DNA of 64,000 bases, taken from positions 46,278,432-46,342,431 of the forward strand of contig JAPXFY010000018.1 of the NCBI GenBank assembly GCA_030674185.1, in the 5' to 3' direction. The DNA is from Monoplex corrugatus (Eukaryota > Mollusca > Gastropoda > Littorinimorpha > Ranellidae). The stretch's first letter is position 1; every line of letters begins with the position of its first letter. The position numbers and the translations under genes are program-made. Positions 10,801 through 21,604 of this stretch are shown one piece after another. Below the pieces are notes generated by a model that worked only from the letters and a program-made list of their open reading frames with translations, did no database searches and had not been told where the DNA came from.

Positions 10801-11180
10801 GGAATAAACGCTCAGATAAACATATCTGTCCAGAGACATACGCTTGCGTCTCCTGAAAACAAACTTCCTCTTGTTATTACAGAGCCGATGGACCCAGTTT
10901 CAATGACTACCTCCTACCTCTCTTTGGCCCCTTCCAGCTTATCTCGCATCCCTAATTCGATCCAAATTTTATATAACTGGCCTTTTATTCACCAGAGTCG
11001 CTTCATTAAATTTGTGTGTGGTGTAGCGTAGTAGCACGATACGTCTTTACAGTGTACATGTATGTGTGATGCACGGAGTAACTTCCCCATTAATTAGCAG
11101 GTTCGGTAATCCTCCGAGCCTGCTTTCCCTCACCTTCCCTCCGCTGGCGAGGTGGGAAATGGAGAATTGCAGAACGTCAG
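10801..11180. other. unannotated sequence
   Basis: No recognisable gene or repeat. Confidence 0.5.
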
Positions 11181-11360
11181 AAGTACACACACGTACGCAC
11201 GTTTGCACGCACGTCCACATTCTGGCTCTCTCTCTCTCTCTCTCTCTCCCTTTTTTCTCTCACATACTCTCTCTCTCTCTTCTCCTCCTCCTCCTCTCTT
11301 TCGCACGCACACGCTCACACACACACACACACACTCTCTCCCCTCCTCTCTCTCGCACGT

Positions 11361-11424
<64 letters not shown>

Positions 11425-11475
11425 TATATATATACACACACACTCTCGCTCTCTCTCTTTCTCTCTCACGTTCAC
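11181..11475. repeat. mixed CA/TC microsatellite
   Basis: ACAC/GCAC, CTCT and pure CA tracts alternate, with a short TA run near 11,423-11,433. Confidence 0.95.
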
Positions 11476-11730
11476 TCACAACATCTTCCAATCTTTGGAT
11501 TTCTGTGACCATAGGAAAACATTATTATGTCTTTTAAAAGTTACAGTTTTCATATTTAGAACTGTTTTCAATGTGTTTAAAGAAGGCCAAGAAATGCTCG
11601 TTGACAGCATTTTACAATAACAGACGTTTTGACCTTGAAAAATAACAAATGACGTCTTTGAGAGAGATTGTGACCACACTGGGTGTAATAACATTATAAT
11701 ACGTCAATGCATAAACGTAAGAGCTAAGTC

Positions 11731-12274
<544 letters not shown>

Positions 12275-12612
12275 TCACCCACACACTTCGCAAGAACAAA
12301 GAAATCTGTTGAACCAAGATCATGTTCAGTAGACAATCCAATTCCAATTATTTCAAGTACTAAGAAAGGAAGGCCTGACGGGGTTTTGTTTGTTTTTCTC
12401 AATGATAGCATACTACGTTCATCCCACAAGTACAGACAAAAGCTGACAGGTAAACAGACGAGTCAAGTCTGAGCTTAATTAGTTTCTCCATCTCCACTCC
12501 TTTCTGTCTATCTCTCTAGTGAATGAACTAAAAAAATCTGTTGTTGTTTTTTTTTAGAATGTAACTTTGACAACAGTTGCTGATGTTTGCGCTGATGAAG
12601 TATTTACGTGGA
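12275..12612. other. unannotated sequence
   Basis: I see no recognised element. It leads into the small duplication that hosts the Tc1 insertion. Confidence 0.5.
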
Positions 12613-12926
12613 TTAATGTATGATGCATGCGTAACGTAGACAACTCTTTGGGCGTGGGCTAGATGTTAAAAAGAGCATATTATATATATATATATATATA
12701 TATACTCCTAATCATAATTTAAGGGCCACTTCTTCCTTCCTCTCTAATTTTAAGTTGAAATAATTGACAATGTTTAGAATTGATTCTATGTTTTATTTCA
12801 TCATTTCCACACCTGTTTTGGAAAAAGAAATTAGCACAATGACCCATTAGTGAACAGCACATGCATTTAAAGGAACATCCCCCCCTTTTCAAAAAACAGA
12901 AAGTGTCAGATTTGGCAAATCTGTTT

Positions 12927-13953
12927 TCAATATCGCGTGTGTCCGCCCCGAGCCTGGATGCATGCTTCACAGCGCCGATGCATCGACCCCACAAGGGTAC
13001 GGAGTGTGTCCTGAGGGATGGCCGCCCACTCGATCTGCAGGATGTCGACCAGCCTGGCCAGGGTGCCCGGTGGGGGTGGTTGTCCCTGATGCGCCTCCCG
13101 AGCACATCCCAGAGGTGTTCAATTGGGTTCAGGTCAGGTGAGCACGCTGGCCAGGCCATACGGACGACTTCATGCTGCTCCAGGAAGTCGGTCACAAGGC
13201 GTGCTCGATGCGCAGGTGCATTGTCGTCCTGGAAGATGGCGCCTTGACCAAGGTCCACAAGCGCAGGCAGTGCCACGGCCGCCAGAACCTCGTCCCGGTA
13301 TCGGACCCCGTTCAGGATGCCGTCAATGGGGAGCAGGGGGGTCCGGGTACCACGGCTCATGCCACCCCACACCATCACCGACCCGACGCCGTACCGGTTA
13401 TGCTCTTGGACAGTGGCGTCAGCGAACCTCTCCCCTTGACGTCGCCACACCCGAGCCCGGCCATCGTTAAAGGTCAGGGTGAACCTGGACTCATCCGAAA
13501 ACAAGACCCGGGCCCACTGTTGCCTTGTCCAGGTCACGTGCTCCCTGGCCCAGGTCATGCGGCGCACTCTGTTGACCGGTGACAGCACGGGTCGGACGGC
13601 CGGTCTCCGTGACCTCAAGTTTGCCTCATGTAGCCGTCTTCTCACCGTGCTGCAGCTGATGTTAGCACCTTTGCGTCCCTCAGCTGACCCCTCAAGGTCA
13701 CCGCAGTGGATGCCCTTTCCCTCAGGACGGAGAGGGCAAGGTAGCGGTCTTGCTGTCTTGTCGTTACTCTGGGTCGACCCGTGTGACGCCTTTCCTGGAC
13801 TACTCCAGTCTCATTGAAGCGCTCCAGCAGTCTCTGGATTGTGGAATGCGACACTTCAAGTCGTCTAGCAACTTCCCGCTGCGCTAGGCCTTCATCAAGC
13901 AGAGAGAGGGCTCTCCCCCGCTGCTCATCCGTCATCCGTCGTCTTGCAAGCAT
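12927..13953 (-). pseudogene. Tc1 transposase with two frameshifts
   Basis: This encoded the cut-and-paste transposase that binds the inverted repeats and moves the element. The start is the ATG at 13,951-13,953 (MLARRRMTDEQ). The N-terminal helix-turn-helix region is visible as REVARRLEVSHSTIQRL. The catalytic triad is preserved: first Asp in VLFSDESRF, second in FQDDNAPAH, and Glu in SPDLNPIEHLWD, with 34 residues between the second Asp and the Glu. One missing base near 13,670 (judged against the copy at 63.8 kb) and one missing base in a C/G tract near 13,071-13,077 break the frame. The original stop lies at 12,927-12,929. The expected length of about 340 residues is normal for Tc1. It cannot make active protein. 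Confidence 0.9.
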
Positions 13954-13982
13954 GGTTAAAACGAACCAAGAACGGGTCCTTT

Positions 13983-14210
13983 TTATCCTCGTCTGCGGGC
14001 AACTTTGGCTGGAGTAGTGTTCAAAAAGGGCTTGCCTTGCACGTGCAAAGCGAATTTTGTCGCTACCTTGCCTGCGTCGTCAGAGAGACCCTGCTGAAGA
14101 TTCGACAATTTCGTGTGGAAATTGTCTTCCTTGGGCCGCCCATTGCAAATCGGCAAATCCCCAAACACGTGCCAAAAGGAAACTGCAATGTTGTCTGAGC
14201 TCTTATCCAT
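13983..14210 (-). other. 75-codon open frame in Tc1 leader
   Basis: An open frame starting MDKSSDNIAVSFWH lies upstream of the transposase and is identical in the second Tc1 copy (63,314-63,541). Identity is expected of recent copies, so it does not prove coding. I treat it as leader sequence. Confidence 0.3.
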
Positions 14211-14313
14211 TCAGTTACGGCAACGAATTGGAGAAAAGAGTAAGAGAAAATAGGTTATTTCTCCTTTCAAAAATTGACTCAAAACGTTCCTGGCCCTTCA
14301 ATAATGACGTGTA

Positions 14314-14314
<1 letters not shown>

Positions 14315-14382
<68 letters not shown>

Positions 14383-14408
14383 TAATTTACACCTGTGAAG
14401 AAATTTTC

Positions 14409-14466
<58 letters not shown>

Positions 14467-14471
14467 GTGTG
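14315..14471. repeat. (TA)n and (GT)n right of Tc1
   Basis: About 70 bp of TA is followed by an AATTTACACCTGTGAAG spacer and (GT)n. This is the right half of the duplicated unit's first copy. Confidence 0.9.
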
Positions 14472-14535
14472 TGTTAATGTATGATGTATGCGTAACGTAG
14501 ACAACTCTTTGGGCGTGGGCTAGATGTTAAAAAGA

Positions 14536-14585
<50 letters not shown>

Positions 14586-14617
14586 TATATATATATAATT
14601 TACACCTTTGAAGAAAT

Positions 14618-14701
<84 letters not shown>

Positions 14702-14715
14702 TGTGTGTGTGTGTT
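14472..14715. repeat. empty-site copy with (TA)n and (GT)n
   Basis: This is the second copy of the duplicated unit. Its (TA)n tract (about 14,538-14,597) is uninterrupted, and the (GT)n that follows (14,622-14,714) is longer than in the first copy. Confidence 0.9.
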
Positions 14716-14941
14716 CCATAAAATTGGAGATGTTTATATTTTATGGTTTAAAGCTTTGAGGAAAGGTAATAGTCTGAAAATGTTTGTACATTGCTATTAC
14801 AAAACGGACGACGAATGAAAATATGAAAAGTATGAAATGTATGCATTGTGTATGTTAATAATGTAATCCCCCTTCCCCAAAATCCCTGGTTTGTGTGTGG
14901 GTCGGTAGCCTTCACAATAAACCATGTGTCAAAGTCAGTGT

Positions 14942-15022
<81 letters not shown>

Positions 15023-15116
15023 TGTGATGTGTGTATGTGTGTGGTATGTGTTTGTGTGTGTTTGATGTGTGTGTGTGTGGTGTGTGATATGTGTGTGTGT
15101 GTGATATGTGTGTGTG

Positions 15117-15151
<35 letters not shown>
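14942..15151. repeat. 210-bp (GT)n with TGATGTG interruptions
   Basis: Pure GT for about 75 bp, then GT units interrupted by GTATG, TGATG and TTTG. Confidence 0.95.
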
Positions 15152-15154
<3 letters not shown>

Positions 15155-15520
15155 GGAGGGGATCGTGAGGGTGGAGGCGCCGTTTGTCTATACTTAGATA
15201 TACTCATGTTCATGACTATGCATGTGGATACGTGTGATTACAATTATGTACAAAAGCATCCGAACGTTCCGTCGGCACGATATGGAAATCAACATGCAAA
15301 GCTGCCAGCATCTATACGCCGTTAGGGAGGTGGAGGTGTGTGTGAAAGGTCTATGCTGCACGCTGTAATTAAACCACAGACCGCAATCTACAACGCAGAC
15401 TCTGTCTGTTATGGCTCACAATCACCAGGAATATCATCATCAATCAGTTTTGCTGGTGTAGTACGTATATACCGTACTGGTGCCCACGAACCAGATCCCC
15501 AGCTACGGGTAAATAGCACC
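15152..15520. other. unannotated sequence
   Basis: I recognise no gene or repeat family. Confidence 0.45.
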
Positions 15521-15842
15521 ACTGCCTTGTGTGGGTGTCTCGGGTGAAACTAAGGCTAAGGGGACTAAACCTTAACAAAAAAAAACACACCACTTTTTAA
15601 AAACCTTGTGGTTATCTCGGGAGAAAGTAAGGCTAAGGGAGTCAACCCTAGCAGAATCCCCCCCCCCCCCCCCCACTTTTTGCCTTGTGGTTTTCTCGGG
15701 ACAGAGTAAAGGTAAGGGAGTAAACCCTGACAGAAAATCACCCCCTACTGCCTCGTGGGTAGTCGTGGAACGACAAAGGCTAGCGGAGAGTCCGCACAAA
15801 AACCGATGGAAGGCAACGGGAAACCACCATTGATTACTCCCA
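15521..15842 (+). repeat. diverged ~75-85-bp tandem units, then a leader
   Basis: Three or four units each carry CTTGTG-G, CTCGGG, AAGG(C/T)AAGGG and a C- or A-rich tract (near 15,523, 15,603, 15,680 and 15,751). A non-repeated part containing GAAGGCAACGGGAAACCACC leads straight into LINE-T. It could be an older SINE or an upstream part of the LINE. Confidence 0.5.
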
Positions 15843-16400
15843 AGATTGTCGTGGCTCTGAAATAGCCACCAGAATCGGCAAAGCTAAAACAGCATTCAAG
15901 AAGATGAAAAGCGTTGTAACCGACAAATACGTATCAATTTACGTCAGGAAGAGTTCTTGAGTGTTGTTATATAGAACTGATACTGTCATACACGGTTGTG
16001 AGGCGTGGACAGTCAACACGCAAAGTCAGAACAAAATCGAGGCAACTGAAATGTGGTTTCTTAGAAGAATATTGAGAGTGCCATGGACAGCAGAGAAAAC
16101 AAACGAGACAAGTCTTGATGGAGGCAGACACAAGAAAACCATTAATAAAGAAAATAAGGAAAAGACAAGCAACATTTACAGCACATTTTTGACGAAAAAG
16201 AAATTGGAGCGCCTGGTCACGACAGGAAAGCTGGAGGGAAAGAACACCGGGTAGACACAGGAATAAAATTTGGATAGACTTGCTGAGTGGCTGAGGACAG
16301 AGGGTGGGAGATCTGTTTGCAATGACAAGGGATAGATTTGTGTGGAGGGCCATAATCGCCAACGCCATGCGGAAGTGCATATGATGATGATGATGATCAC
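15843..16400 (+). pseudogene. LINE-T reverse transcriptase C-terminal remnant, longer copy
   Basis: Readable segments in order are EIATRIGKAKTAFKKMKSVV, HGCEAWTVNTQSQNKIEATE, MWFLRRILRVPWTAEKTNE and RLVTTGKLEGKN. These correspond to the region just after the polymerase domain of RTE-like LINEs. Stops and frameshifts interrupt it. It ends with (ATG)n at about 16,380-16,396. The endonuclease and polymerase core are missing. Confidence 0.8.
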
Positions 16401-16895
16401 AAATCGTCATGTTTTCGTCACAACTTTGACGCAAAGCCGAGGAGCACGTGCATACACCTGTCATAGATTTCTACATGACGCACAATCCCAACAACCTTGC
16501 GTCAATGGAATAAAGTTAATCTTCGCCCTATGTCGGGGTTACAAATATCACCCATACTTTTATGTAAAATGCCTCTTAACTCCGCCTCATTTTGCACCAT
16601 CTCCAAAACGTTTTATGGCTGTCACAAAAGGGTTGAAACACATACACCAAAAATATTCTTTATGAGTATAAACAAAAAAGTTTATTAACCAACTGAAACG
16701 AAATTTAAAACAGTTCCGATTCTGACCGACTTAATAGCACCTTACAGTCGTTATATTGATGGTGGGAGTAGCTTTATATCTTCCTGCTGCTTTTGCATTA
16801 GAAAGATTATTGTGGGTTTGAGTTAAACAGGCTGACTGTCATTTTTTCAAAATGTTTACAAATTACGAGTGTGGTTCACCAGAAACTTACGTTTA
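16401..16895. other. unannotated sequence
   Basis: No recognised element or gene. Confidence 0.5.
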
Positions 16896-17446
16896 CGTTC
16901 GGGTTCATACTGCTTACAGCCCAGCCGCCTACTAGAGCCATATCAGGGCTAACACCACGTTAAAAACGACACCTAAGTTTAATAAAAAGACAACAGTGAA
17001 AAACCAAGTTCGCCATTATCCTTGCAAGTCTGAAATGCAAATAAAGAAAAAATGATATTTACACGTGAAATTATAACAGACGGAATCTATTGATCTCTTG
17101 TAAAAACTGGAATTTGCATCTGGAGGGATGTCTCTAAAGAGGTTCTTTAAGGAGTCCGCCGTGTAGTGCTTATGTCTCAAATCGTGTAAGTCCAAGCAAT
17201 CAAGAAGAAGGTATCCGATGCTCAACTGCTCGTCACGTGGTATACACCACGGTGCTTCTTGATTTTTTTCAAAAGGTATGAACGGATGTGCGACCCGTGT
17301 GTAACCTACATTATTATCACTGTCTCTTTCCTACGGTTTCCAGAGCAGATGGGAAAATTTCTTCAGGTTGGGGCGGCTTTGGAAAAGTTTTTATCTGTCT
17401 GCTTTATTCCAATCCTCCAGCCACAGATGTCAACTTGCACTGTGGC
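16896..17446 (-). mobile_element. LINE-B copy with CCHC-region remnant
   Basis: This runs from the 3' tip through the coding end. The minus strand reads YLLLDCLDLHDLRHKHYTAD and SLKNLFRDIPPDANS, matching the protein C-terminus preserved at 42.6 kb. The frame is broken further upstream. It is followed by the A-rich insertion at 17,447. Confidence 0.8.
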
Positions 17447-17498
17447 AAAAAAAAAAAACAAAAAAAAAAAATAAATAAATAAAAAAAAAATAAATAAA
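17447..17498 (+). mobile_element. A-rich tail-only insertion with 15-bp TSD
   Basis: 52 bp consisting only of A with a few T and one C (AAAT-type units) are flanked by the perfect 15-bp direct repeat AACTTGCACTGTGGC (17,432-17,446 and 17,499-17,513). This is the footprint of retrotransposition that copied only a poly(A)-like tail. Confidence 0.75.
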
Positions 17499-17513
17499 AA
17501 CTTGCACTGTGGC

Positions 17514-17675
17514 AGCCAAATGGAAGGAAAGCGAACATGGGAAGGAAGACAACAGACTTTTGATCTCAAAAGGGACACTGGCCTCGAAAACATCGATGAG
17601 ATCAAGGCAGCAATGTTGGACAGGAGCAAGTGGAAGGAGTACGTCACAGAGGCTCGATCGGGAGATCGGCCAAAC
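17514..17675 (+). pseudogene. possible plus-strand LINE protein remnant
   Basis: The plus strand reads DTGLENIDEIKAAMLDRSKW followed by KEYVTEARSGDRPN and a stop. This resembles the extreme C-terminus of LINE reverse transcriptases. The piece is short and its family is uncertain. Confidence 0.4.
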
Positions 17676-17880
17676 TAACTAACGTAAGGAATCAAAAGTT
17701 TTTGACATCTGTTCCCTCGTGGCTTCTTGGCCAGGCAATCAGACTTTTCATTGCCTCCAATACCAACATGGCCACGAATCCAGGCGAAAACGATCTGGTA
17801 ACCTTCACTTGTAAAAAGTAGAAAACAGTTCAAAGAACTTTAAAAGTTCTGGGTGACTAATGTTCCGGCCAGCAGTTGCC
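17676..17880 (-). pseudogene. LINE-B RNase H remnant
   Basis: Read on the minus strand, about 17,740-17,780 gives WIRGHVGIGGNE, the conserved GHVGI-GNE motif near the end of the RNase H domain in I-group LINEs. The parallel piece near 45.2 kb gives VPGHVGIRGNE. Together they show that LINE-B carried an RNase H domain. The surrounding frame is broken. Confidence 0.65.
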
Positions 17881-17899
17881 TGCAAAACAGAGAGGGAGT

Positions 17900-18168
17900 C
17901 AGAAAAAAAAAATATACAGCTGCAGATGTTTTTTTTTCACTTTAGAAAACTAGTGAAAATTCAAAGTTGGTACACAGAGAAACATGCTGTAATTTTGTTT
18001 AAAAAGTTGGAGATGTTTGAATGCAGGTCAGAGTAAAGAAAGACAAACAAAATTACAGCATGTTTCTCTGTGTACCAACTTTGAATTTTCACTTGTTTTC
18101 TAAAGTGAAAAAAAAACATCTGCAGCTGTATATTTCTGACCTGCATTCAAACATCTCCAACTTTTTAA
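17900..18168. repeat. interleaved inverted repeats (L-S-L'-S')
   Basis: Arm L (17,900-18,000, about 100 bp) pairs almost perfectly with L' (18,045-18,138). The 31-bp S between them (18,001-18,031) is repeated as a perfect reverse complement S' (18,136-18,166) beyond L'. The order is therefore L, S, L', S' rather than the L-S-S'-L' of an ordinary palindrome. No terminal target duplication or gene is evident. Confidence 0.85.
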
Positions 18169-18322
18169 TCCCGGACGAACGGTACAGATTGGGGAAATAA
18201 CATGGAACGTAGCTGAACACTGGAGGCCTTCATGTGCGTTTTTTGTTTGTTTTGTTTTCTTCATGTTTTTTTTTTCTTTTTCTTTGATTTGTTTAAACAG
18301 GTTTGGCTTGTTCATACAGGGG

Positions 18323-18368
18323 ACAGAGGGAGGAAGAAGAGAGAGAGAGAGGAGAGGAAGAGAGGGGA

Positions 18369-18405
<37 letters not shown>
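18323..18405. repeat. GA-rich repeat
   Basis: Purine-only GA/GGA sequence. Confidence 0.95.
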
Positions 18406-18408
<3 letters not shown>

Positions 18409-18534
18409 TGCATACACCATCTTTGTCCATCAGTACGTTCAAACCTAAAAGGGAAGAGCAGATTCCGTCATTCTACAGGAGCAGAACAAACGATGTTTGA
18501 TATCTGCTTGCACGTAGAAAATCAGATTAGGAAC

Positions 18535-18541
18535 ACACACA

Positions 18542-18602
<61 letters not shown>

Positions 18603-18616
18603 CACAAACACACACA
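18535..18616. repeat. (CA)n microsatellite
   Basis: About 75 bp, almost pure. Confidence 0.95.
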
Positions 18617-18639
18617 CGCTTATTTAACACAGCAGTAGA

Positions 18640-18725
18640 CTTGTCTGATTTTCAAGTTCAATTCCAGCTCTCAACGTAAAAATTGGCCTGTTCACTGCTC
18701 GCTTTAACGCTTCAATGCTTTTGGT
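18640..18725 (+). mobile_element. SINE-C fragment
   Basis: It contains a B-box-like CAAGTTCAATTCC and the body string AATTGGCCTGTTCACTGC shared with the copies at 6.5 and 21.8 kb. The 5' head is missing. Confidence 0.5.
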
Positions 18726-18791
18726 GACGTCAGCGTTTCGTAAGTCCAGCTCCTCCTTTACCCCCTTCTTCCCCATTTCAGACCTTGTCAC

Positions 18792-18792
18792 A

Positions 18793-18861
<69 letters not shown>
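18792..18861. repeat. (CA)n microsatellite
   Basis: 70 bp of pure CA. Confidence 0.95.
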
Positions 18862-18862
<1 letters not shown>

Positions 18863-19237
18863 CCCAAAATAAACAAAGAAAGAAGAGAAGAAAAAGAAAA
18901 ACGAAACGAAGAGTGTTTATTCAGTCTCCAGAAGTCTGGTGGATGATTGCTGGTCAGTTTGGGTGGGGCGAATATAAACATTTCTTGCAGAAACTATTAA
19001 ACTGAACTAATTCTGTTACAGGCCGATTACATACGTTCCTTCCTTCGCCTGTTCTGAACAGTCTCCCTGTTTCTCAGTTTCAGAGTTCACACATTTCAAC
19101 TTCGGGGTGAGGAGGAGGGGACGGAAAAGAAAACATGATGGTCAAGCCATTCTATTAATCTCTTTTCATAAACAAAAAAAATGTGACATATTATTCAGTT
19201 TGTACTTTTCAAAGTCGCCGTGGCTTTGAAGCAACTA
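18862..19237. other. unannotated sequence
   Basis: No element or gene recognised. Confidence 0.5.
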
Positions 19238-19805
19238 ATTGTTATTGTTGCTTAAAGCCCATTCGACTGCGCAGAGCCATATTGAGGCTATAAACCGCTT
19301 CAAAATATACAAAACTTCAACAGCAAAAAAAAAAACACAAAAAAACCCACCAAAAAACAAAAAAAAACAAAAAGAACTAAGTACACACATCAATGCATTC
19401 GCACACTATATCTAAGGACATGCCCCTGACGTTGACCACTATTTATCACACAGGATATTTAAAAAACACCCTGAATACAAATTTAAGCATACCTAAGGAC
19501 ACCAAACATATATAAAACGGGCATAAATTACCTAAAATTGATTCCACACATCTCACCTCCCTAGAGCCAAAAATGCACTTAATACATGTGCCCAGTTATC
19601 AATCCCAGGAAAAAGTACGTCAGACTTTATCGAACACATACAGGTGAATGGACCAGCAAGGCAGAAAATGGTAAGAAGAAAGAAATAACTGAACGCAAGG
19701 AACAAGGCAGAGACAAAGAGAATGACAGAAAAGAGGACAGTACTTCTAGCACAGAATTTTGAGAAGGTGGGGATACTGTTTGTACCGAAAAAGCCCCTGG
19801 AGAAG
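19238..19805 (-). mobile_element. RepA copy, nearly full length
   Basis: The left edge TTATTGTTGCTTAAAGCCC is the RepA 3' tail. It runs about 560 bp to a degraded 5' boundary. A minus-strand hydrophobic frame is open through the 5' half, as in several other copies. Confidence 0.8.
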
Positions 19806-20106
19806 CATAAAATGAGACAAAACTTGACGTAAAGGAGGACCATGGTAGGCTGTCAGAGCGATGGAACATATTTTTAATAGTCAGAAAGTACAGAGAAATG
19901 CCGTTTACGAACCTTTCTCAAAAGGTGCTGCTCTAGTCGCTTTTTTCTCGTATGATCTCGTTTGATCTTTTGTGCCATGACTTTTCCCATTCTCCTAAAC
20001 GTACGCATTCACGATTCCCCAAGGGTCGACAGCTGCTTTGGTCTAACGTTGGTAAAAAATCCATCCAGTAAAAGCCGAGGTAATCTTGCTAGCACCTTTT
20101 ACCATC

Positions 20107-20150
<44 letters not shown>

Positions 20151-20537
20151 AATGCATAAACGTAAGCTAAGTCAACAAGGAAAACACACACACACACACA
20201 CACACTTTCGTTTGTCGGTATGAGCCAGCCTCCGTTTTTTTTAAAGGGAGACACAAAATTAGAGAAACCCCGTTTCTGACGTTTACGATCCAACGCCTTA
20301 CTTTTCCACCTCACCCCCCCCCCCCCACTGTTCCACAACAACCCTAACACTTTCTTTATTGCCCCCACAACCCGGAAATTACGTCAGGTGTCACAGCTCC
20401 ACGCCATTGTCAGCATTCCTTTGACGTAAAGAAGAGTCACCACTAATTAGCCAGGTGACCCCGTTAGCTTGCATGATCAGACACCTTGCTGGTAACACAG
20501 TGGTGGTGGGGGGACGACCCTCGTGTGAGCCACAGTT
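19806..20537. other. unannotated sequence with short microsatellites
   Basis: Holds (GA)n at 20,109-20,148, (CA)n at 20,184-20,204 and a C run near 20,314-20,326. No gene is recognised. Confidence 0.55.
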
Positions 20538-20541
20538 TTAA

Positions 20542-20710
20542 TCCTTCGACCCCCTCACCCAGTCTGCCAGCATCCCGCATTGTCAGCCATGACAGCAAAA
20601 GAAAAACAACCCTTTGACTCCCTCACCCTATCCACCACCTGGTGGATAGGGTGAGGAAGTAAAGGGTTAAGTAAACAACAGTTGGTGGACAGGGTGCAGA
20701 AGTGAAAGGA
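20542..20710. mobile_element. PB-MITE, nested palindrome
   Basis: TTAA flanks lie at 20,538-20,541 and 20,711-20,714. An inner near-perfect palindrome (about 20,610-20,666, centred on CCACCTGGTGG) ends in TTAA on its right; its left TTAA has mutated to CAAC. Same architecture as at 1.6 kb. Confidence 0.8.
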
Positions 20711-20751
20711 TTAAGCAGGCTGGCTGCCTCTGTTGGTAAGAGGCATAGACT

Positions 20752-21600
20752 CAAGTTCATATTGCTTATTACCCCCGGCCGACTACTAGAGACATATCAG
20801 GACTAACACCACGTCAAAAACGACAACCAGGTTAAGACAAATGCCTGTCAATTAACATCAGGAAGAGAGTTCTTGAATGTTATATAGAACCAATACTGTT
20901 GTACGGATGCGAGGCGTGGACAGTCAACAAACAAAGCCAGAACAAGATTGAGGCAGCCGAGATGTGGTTTCTAAGAAGAATGTTGAGAGTTTCATGGACA
21001 GCAAAGAAAACAAACGAGACAGTCTTGATGGAGGCAGACACAAGTAGATCATTCAAAGGAAGATTAGGAAAAGACAGGCAACATTTATAGGCCATTTTAT
21101 GAGGAAAGGGGAATTGGAGCACCCGGTCACAACGGGAAAGCTGGAGGGAAAGAGAGCACCAGGTAGACCCAGGGAGAAAATGCTGGACGGACTTGCAGAG
21201 TGGCTGGGGACGAGGAGGGTGGGGGAGATGCTAGGGGCAACGAGAGATAGAGGCAGATGGAAGTCCATGATCGCCAACGCCATGCGGCAAGGCCCTGATG
21301 ATGATGATATGAGGTTAAGATAAAAGACAATAGTTAAAAACTATGCTCACCGTTAACCTTGCAAATCTAATAAAATGCAATATAAGAAAACCATACTTGG
21401 ACGTGAAATTATATCAGGTGAAATCTATTGATTTCTTGTAAAAACTGGAGAACTGAATCAGGAGAGACGTGTCTCAGAAGAGGTTTCTTTAAGGAGTCCG
21501 CCGCGTAGTGCTTTTGTATCACATCGTATAAGTCTCAACAAGGGTCTGATGCTCAGTGTCTCGTCACATGGCATACACCACTGTGCTCTTCATTTTTTTT
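20752..21600 (-). mobile_element. LINE-B copy interrupted by LINE-T
   Basis: The LINE-B 3' end occupies 20,752-20,837 and resumes at 21,312-21,600, where the sequence into the coding end is recognisable but frame-broken. The break is filled by LINE-T with a 9-bp duplication of LINE-B sequence. Confidence 0.8.
20838..21311 (+). pseudogene. LINE-T insertion, best-preserved C-terminus
   Basis: Inserted in LINE-B with the target duplication AGGTTAAGA (20,829-20,837 and 21,312-21,320). Frames read MWFLRRMLRVSWTAKKTNE, RKGELEHPVTTGKLEGKRAP and LGATRDRGRWKSMIANAM, typical of the tail of RTE-like reverse transcriptases. It ends with a GATGATGAT tail. The start is a 5' truncation, so polymerase and endonuclease domains are absent. 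A frameshift near 21,055-21,095 separates the two readable frames. Confidence 0.85.
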
Positions 21601-21604
21601 TGAA

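Larger units (their letters stand above)
12705..14314 (-). mobile_element. Tc1-like DNA transposon, full length, inactive
   Basis: The 1,610-bp element is flanked by TA inside a (TA)n tract. Its ends form imperfect ~24-bp inverted repeats, recognisable by ATT-AAGGGCCA at 12,720-12,732 and TGGCCCTTCAAT at 14,291-14,302. Size, TA target and DD34E transposase all fit the Tc1 group of Tc1/mariner. It is clearly richer in GC than its surroundings. A second copy begins at 63,209 on the other strand. Confidence 0.9.
12613..14715. repeat. small direct duplication, one copy carrying Tc1
   Basis: Copy 1 is 12,613-12,704 plus 14,315-14,471. Copy 2 is about 14,472-14,715. Both contain GCGTAACGTAGACAACTCTT, GGGCGTGGGCTAGATG, a (TA)n tract, AATTTACACCT and GAAGAAATTTTCTG followed by (GT)n. 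Only copy 1 holds the transposon, in its (TA)n tract, so copy 2 is the empty site. Confidence 0.85.

Noticed and set aside
12861..13817. Plus-strand open frames over the Tc1 element
   Set aside because: They are antisense to the transposase, whose motifs are unambiguous.
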